Numbered from the stretch's first letter, positions 21,947 to 34,700 are shown. The stretch: 64,000 nucleotides of DNA from Dipodascopsis uninucleata var. uninucleata (GCA_030568195.1 JAJLTO010000004.1:992001-1056000); one strand, 5' to 3'. Program-made: numbers and translations. Notes: generated by a model from the letters alone, not told the origin.

Positions 21947-22541
21947 CATTTGGGCTTCTCAATGAATAATCAGAGTTTATTATACTTTTTTATGTCTTGG
22001 ACTTTACGACTTGCACACTGAACAAGTTCCTAATTATGTACGTTATATTCATGAATATATATTTCTTTGCGCGTCATATTTTTCATTTCTGTTGGCTGAT
22101 AGTGAATTTATTGTTTAGAAATGCTCAATGCTCTGAAAAATTAAATTTCAATCAACTGTGCTTCGAAATTTGGAGAATTTGTGATTATATAGAATTTGAT
22201 TTATTAGCTTTCTACTTGGAAGACTGATATTACTAATAAGGCTCAACCAGTAATAGCAAAGGTATTTGACTGACTCAGAAAATCAGATAAAAATGAACAT
22301 CAGCCGCAAGCCCTATTATTAAATAGTATGACATGAATTGGATGTGTTAAATTGATAATTATTTAGATCATTGGATCACATATTTCACGTGACTTAAAAT
22401 TGGTAATCATCTTGAAGTTTATTGGCTGTTAAAGATATTGGGCCAATGATATCCAATACATTTGTAAGACGCCCCAGCTAAGCCGCACGTATCATTCGAC
22501 TCACTCTGTATCCGTCTAATGATTCATCATGTGCTTTGGAC
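21947..22541. other. Intergenic region before the Cys-rich gene
   Basis: AT-rich; includes the 3' region of the UBR7-like gene and the upstream promoter of the Cys-rich gene. A 76-codon frame at 21997-22227 has composition of translated AT-rich DNA and no recognisable content. Confidence 0.5.
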
Positions 22542-22548
22542 TATAAAA
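22542..22548 (+). promoter_or_regulatory. TATA box of the Cys-rich protein gene
   Basis: TATAAAA lies 140 bp upstream of the start codon at 22688. A strong TATA box is usual for inducible, highly expressed stress genes in yeasts, which fits a metallothionein-like product. The long leader may include an unspotted 5' UTR intron. Confidence 0.5.
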
Positions 22549-22687
22549 CGAGACTTCAGTCCTCTACAGTTCTCTGTTTTCACACAGATCGTAATATCCA
22601 AAGATTGAATACAAAGATAATTTGTGTTAAAACTATTTACGAGCAAAGATATTATTTTATAATAAATATTAGTAAGACTATCACGAA

Positions 22688-22921
22688 ATGGTTTGCTGTG
22701 GAAAGACACAAGGTGTTTGCGTTTGTGCTCAAGAGGCTCGATGCTCCTGTGGAGCTCGCCCAGCAAAAGAATGCGTCTGTTCTAAGGCTCCTGTTGAGAA
22801 CCGTGTCGAAGGACCAACTTGTTCTTGCGGTAAGAGACGTGCTCATGAGTGTACATGCTCCAGATCCCGAGATGAGAATGGTCTTCGCGAAGGTGAGGTC
22901 GATTTCACTAACATGAAGTAA
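22688..22921 (+). CDS. Metallothionein-like Cys-rich small protein
   Basis: 77 residues, intronless, with 12 cysteines arranged as CC followed by five C-x-C pairs. The middle repeats: CSCGARPAKECVCSKA is followed about 20 residues later by CSCGKRRAHECTCSRS. The start MVCCGKTQGVCVCAQEA is characteristic of a conserved ascomycete Cys-rich family that I recall as a DUF-type domain related to metallothioneins. Metal binding through C-x-C pairs is likely but not proven. The C-terminal 20 residues are Cys-free and acidic. A TATA box lies 140 bp upstream. The stop codon overlaps the start of another open frame (TAATG), which I take to be 3' UTR. No transport or enzyme motif is present. Confidence 0.85.
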   Translation: MVCCGKTQGVCVCAQEARCSCGARPAKECVCSKAPVENRVEGPTCSCGKRRAHECTCSRSRDENGLREGEVDFTNMK

Positions 22922-23664
22922 TGAAGTCGATACTCAATTGTCGTAGGGTATTTACCGGACGACAGCCTTCTCTAAATAAAATGAAAACAAATGGAAACGA
23001 AAATGGAAACGAAAATGGAAACGAAAACGATACAATGAATGGTCGTATCAGATCGAATCATGGAACCGGATGGAAATATTTTTCAACGGGAGCACAAAAT
23101 CAACAATTAAATTGTTCAGTACCTTTGAAAGGTTTGCATTACCACGCTGACTGAAATTAACATTTCAATTGTATGCTATCGATATTATATTATACTAAGA
23201 ATTCAAGTCTTTGTTGGGTTATATAGGTGTTTTGCTTTTAAGTCTCCTAGTATATTTTGTTATTATGATTGTCACTTTTTAATGTAAGATAAAGTTGAAA
23301 TTCAGTTTTGGAACAAAGCATTTGAGCATACATTTTATTTTTTTGTTTTCACCTGCCATTTATTTTCATTGCCGGTATTATAAATCACTGGCAATTGCCT
23401 ATTCTAAATACTTGTTGTAGCAAAGACAGCTTCAGTAAATGAATGTAATTCTTCTGATCATTGAGGTTTAATAATCATAAAGCTATCAATAAGAAAACAA
23501 ATATATTGTTTTGATTAATTAAATTTATTCAGTAAGATGGGACCTCGTAATCGATTACAAAGGTAATACATAATCAAAATGAAATAGAGTATAGCATGAC
23601 AAATTGGCCGAAATTTTTAAAAGCATATGTTGGTAGTCGTCAGCAGGAGAGTTCTCTGTCTAAC
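22922..23664. other. 3' region between the Cys-rich gene and the SDR gene
   Basis: Convergent intergenic space. It begins with a 78-codon open frame (22921-23154), judged untranslated because it overlaps the upstream stop and resembles no known protein, and contains a 12-bp minisatellite. The remainder is AT-rich with no feature. Confidence 0.5.
22989..23024 (+). repeat. 12-bp minisatellite, three perfect copies
   Basis: Three identical tandem copies of AAATGGAAACGA, with partial copies at both edges. Perfect identity indicates a recent or unstable repeat. If translated it would encode Asn-Gly-Asn-Glu, but it probably lies in the 3' UTR of the Cys-rich gene. Confidence 0.85.
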
Positions 23665-24866
23665 TTACAACTTTCTGTGCATAATCAAAGCTGAAGCCTG
23701 GTGGCTTGGGAAGACCAAAGTATCCGCAATGACAGTATTCTCGCGACGAGAGACTAAAAATATTTAAACGTAACAATCAGTATTTTTTACTCGACATATA
23801 GATGCATAAAATCATTTCGTATAGTGTACATACCTGCAAAGACAATAACCTCAGCAATATCCTCAGCTACGAGAGGCTCAACTCCTTTGTAAACAGCCTC
23901 AGCTTTGTCTTTATCACCTCGGAATCGTACGACTGCATAAATAATACGTTATCATTAGAAATCTAGATAAAAAAGACGAAACTAATACTATATGAATATA
24001 AACATACCAGAAAACTCAGTCTCAACCTGACCAGGGTCAATCTCAATTACACGAATGCCTATTGTCCAATAATTAGTAAAGATCATCTAATCATAGTACC
24101 AGGCAAACCGAGATACGTACGCGTAGCAATCAACTCCTTACGAAGAGTCTCAGTGAATGATTTAACGGCAGCCTTGGTAGCACAGTAGATGGCACCGCCT
24201 GGATATGGCTCGCGGCCGGCAATACTGCCAATGTTAACGATGTCACCTTTACCCTTTGCCTTGAATAAAGGCATCAACTTCTGGGTAAGAGCAATCAAGC
24301 CGAAAACGTTCGTCTGGAACATAATGTCGATATCACTCTGAGCAATAGCACCAACCTGATCGACACCGTGGACCATACCACTGTGAAAAGTTATAGATAC
24401 ATTTAGCTTATGAACTAGTTTACACGACACTGCTGCGGAAAAGCTTTTACTTACGCATTGTTAACAAGAACATCGACATCCTTCACTTCCTCTGGAAGGC
24501 TGTCCACAAACTGGTCAATTTCAGAGAGCTTGCTGACGTCTAGAACAATTGGAAAGACCTTGGCCTTAGAATAAGTTTTCTCGAGTTCCTATACGCACAG
24601 ATGTTGCTAGCATTAGTACTTTTTATCTGTTATCGACTCACTGCATAGGTCTCACTACTCGCAGCCGGCTCTTAGCAAATACACTAACTAACCTCCTTGA
24701 TAGCAATTAAGCTGGCCTCGCGCCTAGCAGTAAGAATTAACTTGACGTCACCATTGGCAGCGTTGGCGAACTCGAAAGCGGTGGCTCGGCCAATGCCAGA
24801 AGATGCACCAGTGATAAGAATGGTCTTTCCAGCAAGTCTGGAAGCGGCTGCAGATCCGAAAGACAT
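23665..24866 (-). CDS. YMR226C: NADP-dependent short-chain dehydrogenase (YMR226C-type serine dehydrogenase)
   Basis: Six exons: 24866-24693, 24588-24455, 24380-24121, 24058-24008, 23932-23834 and 23753-23665, giving 268 residues (S. cerevisiae Ymr226c, 267). The Rossmann motif is [19 protein letters not shown], followed by [24 protein letters not shown], the catalytic Ser in [11 protein letters not shown] and the Tyr-Lys pair in [13 protein letters not shown]. The C-terminus ([31 protein letters not shown]) matches this subgroup, which oxidises L-serine, L-allo-threonine and other 3-hydroxy acids with NADP+ in the cytosol. The start is set at [14 protein letters not shown]; the frame stays open further upstream, but that region is not conserved-looking. 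Five introns in a gene that is intronless in S. cerevisiae. Confidence 0.94.
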
Positions 24867-25680
24867 ATTTCTTATAGAATTAAAGCACAAAAATGTGTTA
24901 TGATTTTTATATGGAGTTCTGTATGAGAAATTTGGATAATTGATTGCAAGATTAGTAAATCTCTGCGTATAGTTTCTATGAAAACGAGAATAGAAGAAAA
25001 CTGAAGAAATTGTTGAGATAAACCCATTATCGCTAATAGCATTGGGATTTGACAACTTTAGTCGTTGACGACAAATGCCCGATTTCGCGCCATGAGACCA
25101 TATATAGGTCGCTTTGTTCATGGATTTTAGTAATGAACTACCACTATTAATCTTCATTATTCTGTCTATAATTTGCTCTAGTTTTCAATTAATACATTGG
25201 GCTATTATATGAGCTTGAATGATAATTTATTTTGATAGTCTTTAGGCATGTATCTTTAATGTTTAGTGTCCCGTTTGTCTTAAACCCTTATAACTAAAAA
25301 ATTTGGAGTTTATACATAGTGTGACAGCTCAATTCAGCGCTTGATCTTGTACACTAGTTCTTTCTTTTTACAATAGTAGGCTCAGTAAAACTATTATCGA
25401 CGATTACTTGTAGTCCTGCTATAAGATTTTGTTTGAACTGTTACTTTTCAACGTCATACTCTCAATATTGTGTCCACCATATCGGTAAAGCAGGAAGTTG
25501 TCAAGGGTTTATATGACATTTTATGCCATAAAGAAACGCAGCGGATCCTTATTTTTGATAGTTAGACAAGTTAGTACCTTTCTACAGCTGTCGAGCATGC
25601 ATATGCAGCCCATATAGGAATATAGAGCGAATAAATCAGAACTTGTATATATCCCAGTACGAGAATAATATAAGACGATT
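24867..25680. promoter_or_regulatory. Divergent promoter region SDR / APL3
   Basis: 814 bp between divergent starts. Minus-strand sequence just upstream of the SDR start stays open for about 97 codons but contains no domain; I treat it as 5' leader. No factor site is clear. Confidence 0.4.
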
Positions 25681-28085
25681 ATGTCGTCTATGAGGGGTAA
25701 GTATAACTGGCATTGCAGTTCACTGTGATGATAGCTTTAGCAGAGACGTTTTGGAATGAACTGCTACAGAGTAAAATCGGTGAAAATATAATTAAAATTG
25801 AATTGACAAGTAATTGAAAACAAGCTTCTAATATTAAATTATAGGACTGGTTCAGTTTATAGCTGATATCAGAAATGCTCGAGCGCGTGAGTTGGAGGAG
25901 AGACGAATCAATAAGGAGCTCGCAAATATACGGTAAGTTTGCAATAACGAAGGCTCGCCAAGGAGGCGGTGCCAATTCGCAATAATGTTTATAAGCAAAG
26001 ATTGCTAGTAGAAAGTCTTGTACAGAATCTGATGTGATATTAATTTAGACAAAAGTTTAAAGGTATGAATAATGGTCGAATGAGCTGGTTTTCTTTCGTG
26101 TAGGATCCGTACTGAACATAAGACGTTTAATATATTATAATAGATTCAAATCTGAATGGATATCAGAAAAAGAAATATGTTTGCAAAGTAAGTAGATTTG
26201 CATAGTCTCAGAATATGTTAGATCACATGTCTATCTGATGTGTCTGACCCTTTTGATAGATATTGTATATTTATATCCTCGGATGGAATATCGATTTTGG
26301 GCATCTAGAAGCCCTAAATTTAATTGCTTCAACCAAATATTCAGAAAAACAAATAGGATATCTAGCGATTAGTTTATTGTTGAATGAAAATCATGATATG
26401 ATTAATTTGGTGGTGAATAGTATTCGCAAGGACCTCAACGATCATAACGAGCTTTTTAACTGCTTGGCGTTACATGCGATCGCTAATGTTGGAGGAAGAG
26501 AAATGGCAGAGTCTCTAAACAAAGATGTGCACGGATTACTTATTTCGGCGTAAGGAATTTCCAAGCGTTTATGTATCACTTATATCTTTGCAATTAATTA
26601 AGAATACTAACGAATAATCCTTGTTTAATGTTATATTTTAGTGTCTCGAAACCGTTTGTTAAGAAGAAGGCTGCTCTTACCTTACTGAGATTGTACAGAA
26701 AATATCCAAATGTTATACACATTGAATGGGCTGAGAGAATAGTACAGCTACTCAACGATAAAGACATTGGAGTTGTAACGTCTGTTTCTTCATTGATTCT
26801 TGCACTTGCCCAAGACGATCCAGATCGTTATAAGTCTTGCTACGGCAGAGCTGTCGAAAGACTAAAAGCTATGAACATTGGCAACTTGATACCTTCTGAC
26901 TATATGTACTATAGAGTCCCGAATCCGTGGCTTCAGGTTAAGTTAATGAAGATTCTTCAGCATTATCCGCCACCAGACAATGTAGACATTAGCCAGAGTC
27001 TGATAGTTGTTCTCGAATACATCTTGGATAATTATGAGATGTCTAAGAACGTACAGCAGAATAATGCACAAAATGCAGTATTGTTTGAGGCTATCAATCT
27101 TGCAATTCATATTGGTATTCCTGAGATTGGGATGACTATTGTGGAAAAGCTTGGCGTTTTTATTTCGTCTAGGGAAACCAATTTACGTTATCTTGGATTG
27201 GACGCTATGGCACATCTTGCTGCTAGATTGGAAGATGTTAGTATTCTACAACAGCATCAGAATACTATACTCAATTCTTTGAAGGATAGAGATATATCCG
27301 TCCGAAGAAAGGGTTTGGATTTGATTTACAGTATGTGCTCGACTGCAAATGCAGATGTCATAGTAGTGGAGCTTCTAAAGTATCTGGAGACCGCAGATTT
27401 TGCTATCAGAGAAGATATGGTAATAAAAGTTGCGATCCTAACCGAAAAGTATGCTTCTGATTTTAAATGGTATATTGATACTATATTAAAACTTGTTTCG
27501 ATCGCGGGAGACTATGTTAGTGACGAGGTTTGGCAGCGTGCTGTCCAAATTGTTGTTAACAACGAGGATCTTCAGCCTTATGCTGCACATACATTGTTGC
27601 AGTATCTAAAAGGTCCAACATACTATGAAGCTATGGTAAAAATTGGAGGCTACGTATTAGGGGAGTTTGGACATCTGATTGCTGATACTAAGGGTTGTTC
27701 TCCCATTGAACAATTCATGGCGTTACAGAGTAAATTTATGTCATGCTCTGCGTTTACAAAAGCCCTATTATTGTCCACATATATCAAATTTGTCAATTTG
27801 TTTCCTGAAATTAAACCACAACTTATGCGTGTATTCCTTCTATATAGTCGTTCTCTGGACGCAGAACTTCAACAAAGAGCTTGCGAATATATGGCGATAG
27901 CTAATCTGCCTTCAGATGATTTGTTACGTACGATATGTGATGAGATGCCTCCTTTCCCGGAGAGGAAATCTATTTTACTTACAAGAGTGATGGAGAAACA
28001 AAATTTATCTGAAGATAGACGAACTTGGTTTATTGGAGGTAAAACTGCTAAACAGGACAATGATGCATTGATAGAAGGATTTTAG
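25681..28085 (+). CDS. APL3: AP-2 complex alpha-adaptin lacking hinge and ear
   Basis: Six exons: 25681-25696, 25845-25932, 26049-26062, 26144-26187, 26260-26549 and 26642-28085, giving 631 residues. Joined small exons read MSSMRGLVQFIADIRN, RINKELANIRQKFK and LNGYQKKKYVCKILYIYI, the alpha-adaptin start that contacts PIP2. The helical-repeat trunk follows (GWNIDFGHLEALNLIAS, SKPFVKKKAALTLLRLYRK, YRVPNPWLQVKLMKILQ, DRDISVRRKGLDLIYSMC) and ends at ICDEMPPFPERKS, the normal trunk end. Alpha subunits usually continue through a hinge and an appendage to 880-1025 residues; here a TAG follows 36 residues later, and only 116 bp separate it from the next convergent gene. AP-2 recruits cargo at the plasma membrane; without an ear, accessory-protein binding should be lost. 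Confidence 0.93.
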
Positions 28086-28201
28086 GACCTGTAATAGATA
28101 GGGTAAAATATTTGTAAGTGGACTCGTACTACTACAAAAATTTCTATAAATATATATAATATGAATAGATTATGGCTCATTTCAACAATACTTGACTGCA
28201 A

Positions 28202-29087
28202 TTAATTAATCGGTTTCCTAAGAGGACGAGATCCAAAAATCGTACTTCCGACTCGAATATTAGTGGACCCTTGCTTGATAGCATCTTCAAAATCTTCGCT
28301 CATACCCATACTCAGCTCTAGATCTGAAATCGAGAGGGCAGACTCTATTAACTTCTTTGTTTCGACCAAAAGCTTGAAATCTTCATTTTCAATATGTGCT
28401 GAAGCCTTAGATCTAGCAATCGCACCGATTGTCATCAAGCCTTTGAATACTAAATTGGTGCAATTCTGGATAATGTGACGTGCAATAACCTCCACCTCTA
28501 TTGGTGGAACACCACTCTTATTTTCCTCACCACTAGTGTTTACCTGAATAAAAACATTGAGCTTCGACATCTCTCCATTTCTAGAGTCGTTCAACTTATT
28601 GGCTCGCTTAATAGAATCTACAGTCTCAACAGCGTAGAGATTTGGTATTTCAGCAAGAGCAGCACATTTATTTGATTGTAGTGTTCCAATAAAATGCCAT
28701 TCAATGTCCTTCGGAAGAATAGCCGCTTTTTCTATTAATTCCTGTGCATAATTTTCGCCGAAGTGTCGATGTCCATGATTATAAAGTGCTAAAATATCTT
28801 CTGCAGGTTTCAGCTTTGATACAGCTACTAAACGAATCTTGGGGACCATTATTAGGCTTACAATTAACAGGCTATAAACTATGTTACTGAAATTTTCTAC
28901 TTACATTTGAGCGACCATCCGCAACGTTTCTTAATCTATCTTTAACAGACTCAAAGTTCTCGATCAATTCGTGGGAACGATCTGGAGATACTGTTAAAGA
29001 TGTCATAGTACGAACTTCACTTGCGATGTCTGAAATTTGTAAAATTCCTATTCTTGCAATTCTAGGACGAGATAAAAGACGATACAT
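28202..29087 (-). CDS. YBL036C: Pyridoxal-phosphate homeostasis protein (YBL036C/YggS/PROSC)
   Basis: Exons 29087-28905 and 28837-28202 give 272 residues; both joins are in phase 0 and yield RSNIRLVAVSKLKPAED. The Lys in AVSK is the PLP-binding residue. Other signatures are HFGENYAQELIEKA, IEWHFIGTLQSNKCAAL, FIQVNTSGEENKSG, LSMGMSEDFEDAIKQGSTNIRVGSTIFG. This fold type III barrel buffers free PLP and has no known enzymatic turnover. The upstream 27 residues (MYRLLSRPRIARIGI) are Arg-rich with no acidic residue and could target mitochondria; a second Met at 29006 would give a 245-residue cytosolic form, so dual targeting is possible. Convergent with APL3 at 116 bp. Confidence 0.95.
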
Positions 29088-31710
29088 AAAAAAGTATTCT
29101 CTTTTATTTAGTGACTTAAATTAGAAGAGGCCATTAATAGTTAGTAAAAAGGACCCTCTTTAATATTAAGCGAGTATGTGACTAAATTCCCGTAAACAAA
29201 TTCAATAGAAGTATTAATAAATCAGAAAGGCTTTTCTCGAATATTTAGATATAATCATAAGGTATCATGATTAGCATGGAAAGCGAATATATTCATCATT
29301 CTGCTCAAAACAATTATATTCTACGTGATTAAGTCACAATACTTGTCTCAAACTACTTTTGTACTTACAAACTACCGACGTTTATCTAATAATATAAACA
29401 TATGTTAGCAGTTGTCGATTACATCGATTTTTCTTCCCTCAATTTTCTCTCTTCTACGATTTCGAAGAACATTGCACACGGAAGATAGTGAGAAACCACT
29501 TTTGTATTTATCAAATATATAAAATTAAAATCGAGAATATCATACCAGACTTTCAATTCGTTCGATTTTCTGAATAGCAGATCAAATCAACAATGAATAA
29601 AAGACAATGATTACGTTTCCAAACCCCTAATGAAGTCCAGACACAGTGATACTACTATTTATTAATCGATGCAGTTAAGGAACAAAAACTATAGAAATTT
29701 CTCAAAACGCCTAAAATACGTTAAATTTGTTAGATCAGTTAAAATCATACATCAAAGTGCATTCCAAAGCTTTAAATACTATTCAATTCAAGATGATTAA
29801 GAGATCAGAGGTCCGTTTGAGTTTGGCTAATGGAGTCGAATCATCAAAGATTATTATGACTGGGGCGACAAACGATCATCATCTAGACTTGAATTGACAG
29901 CCTATATTCATAAAGAAGATGGTAGTCTTCGATATATGCTTACCGTAAATGAAAGAAACAAATATTCACCGTTTACTATGACCAAACCTATTAACTACAA
30001 AAAATTTTGTGCAAGAAAAAAAAATTAGCTAAAGAAAAAATTTGCAAAATATAGCCCCCCATGATGACTAATATAATTGTTCTTGTGACACATTTCAGGA
30101 AATTATTAGTAATAGTGGCACTTTCGAGATTCGGGAATCTCTAGACTAGACTTTGGGCATAATATGCAGCGAAAATCATGGTTCCTAGTTCCTCACAAGA
30201 ATGAACCATGAAATAGGATAATGGCGATTTTCAGAAAAAGCTACGTTAGGTAATTCGACGGCTATTTACATTCACATTGTTAATGTTCTATAAAAGCACG
30301 ACAGAGCTCGAATTTTAGCACCATCGCACAGAAACATCGTCGTGTATTGTTTTCCAGACTAGCTTTCCAGACTCGAAAAGTAATGCTCCATTAGTCATCT
30401 CAATTCAACTCGTAGAGTACACATGATCCACAACTCAATATTCTTTATCTGTGATCTATAGTATTCTAAGGTATTTCACAATATTTAACCGACTGCTAGA
30501 GTTCAGCTACCGATCAGCTCAGTTCTCATTTCGAGTTCAAAGGAGGAGCTACGTATAGCTCATCTCGCACGTCATCGCTTATTTTGTAATCAAAAACTTG
30601 CGTCTAAGTTTGCTGAAGAATACCAGTCAGTTGGTAAAAACTCCCACAGATCATATCATATTGATATGCTTATTTGGACTGATCGATACCATATACACAT
30701 CTGACGTCATCTAATCTTTCATCCAGGAAATGGCATTATGTCTTGCCTCAAATCCTCATACTAAGCGGCTCTTCAGTTTCGTAGAACTCTCTACATTCCT
30801 AAAAAAAACAACTAGTCTGGCGCAGTTCTCTTTGCCTGTATTAACCCTGGTATTCCTTACAAAACGGGAGCGATAAAACTTGTCCTGCATATCTCTGAGA
30901 AAATTCCTTGTGGTTAGGGCTAGTTCCGCTTCTACCATTAGTGCGGCTTATAATGTTCAACCACTGAACCGCCACACGTTGTCGTAAAGAATCTGACGAT
31001 TAGGATAGAGGAATGGAAATGTATATAATCCATGGGATTGAAATAGAGCTCATAACGATAGCTAGATAAGCGGGAGGTTTTTTTTACGGAGACGGACAGA
31101 GCTCTATACTACATTATTCGAACCGACGGTCAACGTTCAAAAACGAGTTAATATACCAATAGTTGAAATTGTAATAGTTAGGTATCTCCTTTTCTAACAT
31201 AGGTGGTATATAACTTTCACAGAACATATATATTTATAGCAAGCACATACTATTCTTATATGCTTATATTGTTTATCGTTTTTGGCAGAAATATTTTCAC
31301 AATTCGGAGTATATTTAGGTTCTGAAGCTAGTGTAACTGTGGTGGCTTATATCCTTGTATGCAAGTGTAAGCAGCTTTACGTATTTTGGAAAGATATAGA
31401 GCTATTGCATATATCGAAATAATAGATCTTGACACACATATAAACTTATATCTAATCCCTATCTATACGTATACATCCATCTATCTGTCTATTGAAAATA
31501 TAGGCAACTCTAGATGGTACAGTATTTAGTTGATAGAGAGTCTTTACAGTTAGACAAGTAAGCGGTACACAAAGATAAGTAGTGAAGTAAGAGGCGTATC
31601 ACTTGCAAACAGTTTACGATAACACTACTACGAATATTGTTGCACTCTTATTCGCTACGTGAGATCGCGAGCTATTTCTGGTGTCCAAAAGATTTTATAC
31701 AAAAGCAGGA
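29088..31710. other. Long divergent intergenic region, 2.6 kb
   Basis: Far longer than the usual 0.3-0.8 kb spacing here. It holds promoters for YBL036C and VNX1, and probably a long VNX1 leader. I looked for tRNAs, snRNAs and exons. A 60-codon minus frame at 30756-30938 and short AT repeats are all I found. A tRNA-like A-box near 30945-30960 has no matching B-box. Whether it hides a non-coding RNA cannot be seen from sequence alone. Confidence 0.5.
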
Positions 31711-34700
31711 ATGGATCACTCGTCGAGAAGAACGAGCAGAGCCTTCTCAACTGAAGATGCTGAGCAGGAGGTCGAATTAGATCGAGACAACACTGGCCTG
31801 AGTGGTAGTCATCGCCCAAGTTCTACGAGACGTAGATCACGTCAACGAAATTATGAACGGCCCCCTTTGGCAGAGGTTCATTTTATAGACGACCCATCTT
31901 TGGGTGCTACAAGTACTCCGTTAGCAGAGTCACATATTCATGTTCATCACCATAACGGTGTAAGTCGAGGCGGAAGCTCTACAGATGTACATGAGAATGA
32001 AATATCAGTAGAAGATATTGCAACAAATCAGGATGAGGATGATGAAGTCGAGGGAAATGACTCTGGTGATACTCTACATAATACCGACCACGACGAAGAG
32101 TTTGTGGACTCTGACGATACAGCGTCTATAGAGTCGTTCACTCTACGAGAGCGACAGGATGCCATTAATGAAACGCATCCTTTTGGTATTCGTATCTGGA
32201 AGCCTGCTCTTTACAAAAAATCCCGTTCGGTTCAGCGGATTGCTGAGGGTGATATTCACTCAGCCCCTGGAAAGAAAGTGTCTTGGATTGTCTGGGTGGG
32301 AAACTACACCTGGTCTATATTATTTGGTTTCCCACTATGGCTTATTATCATGACTGCAGCTTCTTTCTCTTTAGGTCTATTCTTCTGGAGTCCATCAGCT
32401 GTTGAGTATGGCCGTGCATTCTATGGACTAGCTAACTATCTCTTGTTTCCTTTTGGAAAATTTGTACAGCTTGATCAAGATGAGCAATATGCCCTTGAAG
32501 ATGAAGGAGAGGGACATAGTTTGGGAGAATATGAAGAATGGAGAACCGGAACCGATCGTGGCAGACTTTTTTTCGGACCGTCTTCTCGTCGCAATAGAGT
32601 TGTTGTGTCAACTAAACATACGAATTCTTCAGGCGTGCTTGAGGCCATTAGCGAAACTGACGGTCTGTTGGATCGTTCAGGAAATCCCAATGATGATTCT
32701 ATTAGTGTCAACATTGGTCCTGATAGCCTTCCTGAAGGTTCCAGTTCTTCTACTGATGCCTCAGCATCTTCTTTGGAGAATGGTATTCCATTTCCTAACA
32801 AGCGCAGATTGTTTGGCAGAGGTCAATGGAACTTGGGCCGTGTCATTTTCTATCTCTGGTTTTATCTCGTTATTTTTCCTGCAATGTTCTTTGTTTCTGC
32901 AGTTGCCTGGTTTATTGTATTTTCAATACCAATGGCTAGAGTCAACGTCCACCTATGTTCTCACCTCCGTCGCCATCCTCTGGCATTGTCGTATCACAAA
33001 GATGGTCCTTTGACTCGAAATATGCAGGAATCTTCAAAGAACAGTACGGTTCTGCTATGTACATATAGAGCATTTGGTTGGAACTATTACAAATATACTG
33101 TAGATGGCACCAATGTGTTCCTGATGAACTTAATGTTTATTGTTGTGTTCACGATCTTTGATCAATATCTGATTAGCAAAGTACTAGGCCCTAATGCTTT
33201 TTTTGCGAAGCCTGGTGCTATTTTCTTTTTAGCCCTGTGCTCCGTTATTCCCTTGGCTTATTTTATTGGACAGGCTGTCGCTTCTATTTCTGCACAGTCG
33301 TCTATGGGAATGGGTGCTGCTATCAATGCATTTTTCTCGACTATTGTTGAAGTCTTTTTGTATTGTGTTGCACTTATGGAAGGTAAAGGTAGACTTGTGG
33401 AGGGTAGTGTTGTTGGTAGTATATTGGCTGGAGTTCTCGTGATGCCAGGTATTTCTATGTGTTCTGGAGCTATTAAGAGAAAGACACAGAGGTATAATCC
33501 TAAATCTGCTGGTGTCAATTCTACTATGCTTCTCTTTGCTATTATCGGTGCATTTGCACCTACTTTATTCTATCAGATTTATGGATCGGTATGTTATTTT
33601 TTGTCTATTTGACTATTTCACTATCTGATGTTTGTTGGCGTTTACTAATGTTTGTGAATCCTTCACATTTAAAGTACCAACTTTTCTGTGTTCCTTGTAA
33701 AGCAGGATCAGCCGTGGACCCAATATTTGAGGGAACTTGTCGCAAATGTCAATTTTATTTGAGTCCATTGACGAATGACGATTTCTATCGGTCTGCTGTT
33801 CGTCCATTCAGCTATATTTGCGCAATCCTACTCTTTGTTTCGTACGTCATCGGTTTATGGTTTACTCTTCGTACTCATGCCGCCATGATCTGGCAAGCCT
33901 CCGGAGTACCTGCATCAGCGCCAGTGGGCCCTTCTACAGGTCAAGCTGAGGGTACCAATACTGCATCACAGTCAATCGCGGTAAATGAACCTCTATATGA
34001 AGATTATGGAAGCTCACAGAGTAATATTAATGTTTATTCTTTTAAATTTAAGTTACCAGTTATAGGTAGTCAACAACGCCCTGAAGAGCAAGCTCTTCCT
34101 CTGATCGATCTGCAGACAAGCAATGATACCGGTGCAATTATTGATACGACCGTTAATCCCAGAGCCGGACAATTTGTAACATCCTCACAGAACGCAACTA
34201 AGATATCTAGCGATAAACGAAGCACGACCTCTCAGAGCAGTGATAAGGCAAATAGTACAGGAGCAAATTTTGCGGCACAGTCACCCTCTACAAATGGCAC
34301 TGCTTCTAGACGAAGTCTTCGGAGTCTCCTACGTTCACGACAGAATAGTACCAAATCAAAAATTTCCGATGTTGGTATAACTGTTTCTAATGAAGTCAAT
34401 AATAGTGCAGTTGTGGGTGGAGATGACAACGAGGTTCAGCAAGATGCTACTACTGCCCAGGGCGATGGTGGTCATGACGCGCCAAACTGGAGTAGATTCA
34501 AGAGTTATATTATCTTGCTAGGTGCTACTATTCTTTATGCGGTCATAGCCGAGATTTTAGTAGACACGGTGGATACAGTATTGGATAATGTGTCAATTGA
34601 TGAGAAGTTTCTTGGAATTACTTTGTTTGCGCTTGTTCCTAATACCACTGAGTTTCTGAATGCTATTTCTTTTGCTATGAATGGTAATATTGCTCTGAGT

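Noticed and set aside
22921-23154. Open frame overlapping the stop of the Cys-rich gene (TAATG)
   Set aside because: Coupled translation is not expected in a fungal nuclear gene; the frame is mostly a 12-bp repeat and low-complexity sequence.
30930-30975. tRNA-like A-box (GTTCAGTGGTTGAAC on the minus strand)
   Set aside because: No B-box or acceptor stem follows at the right distance.
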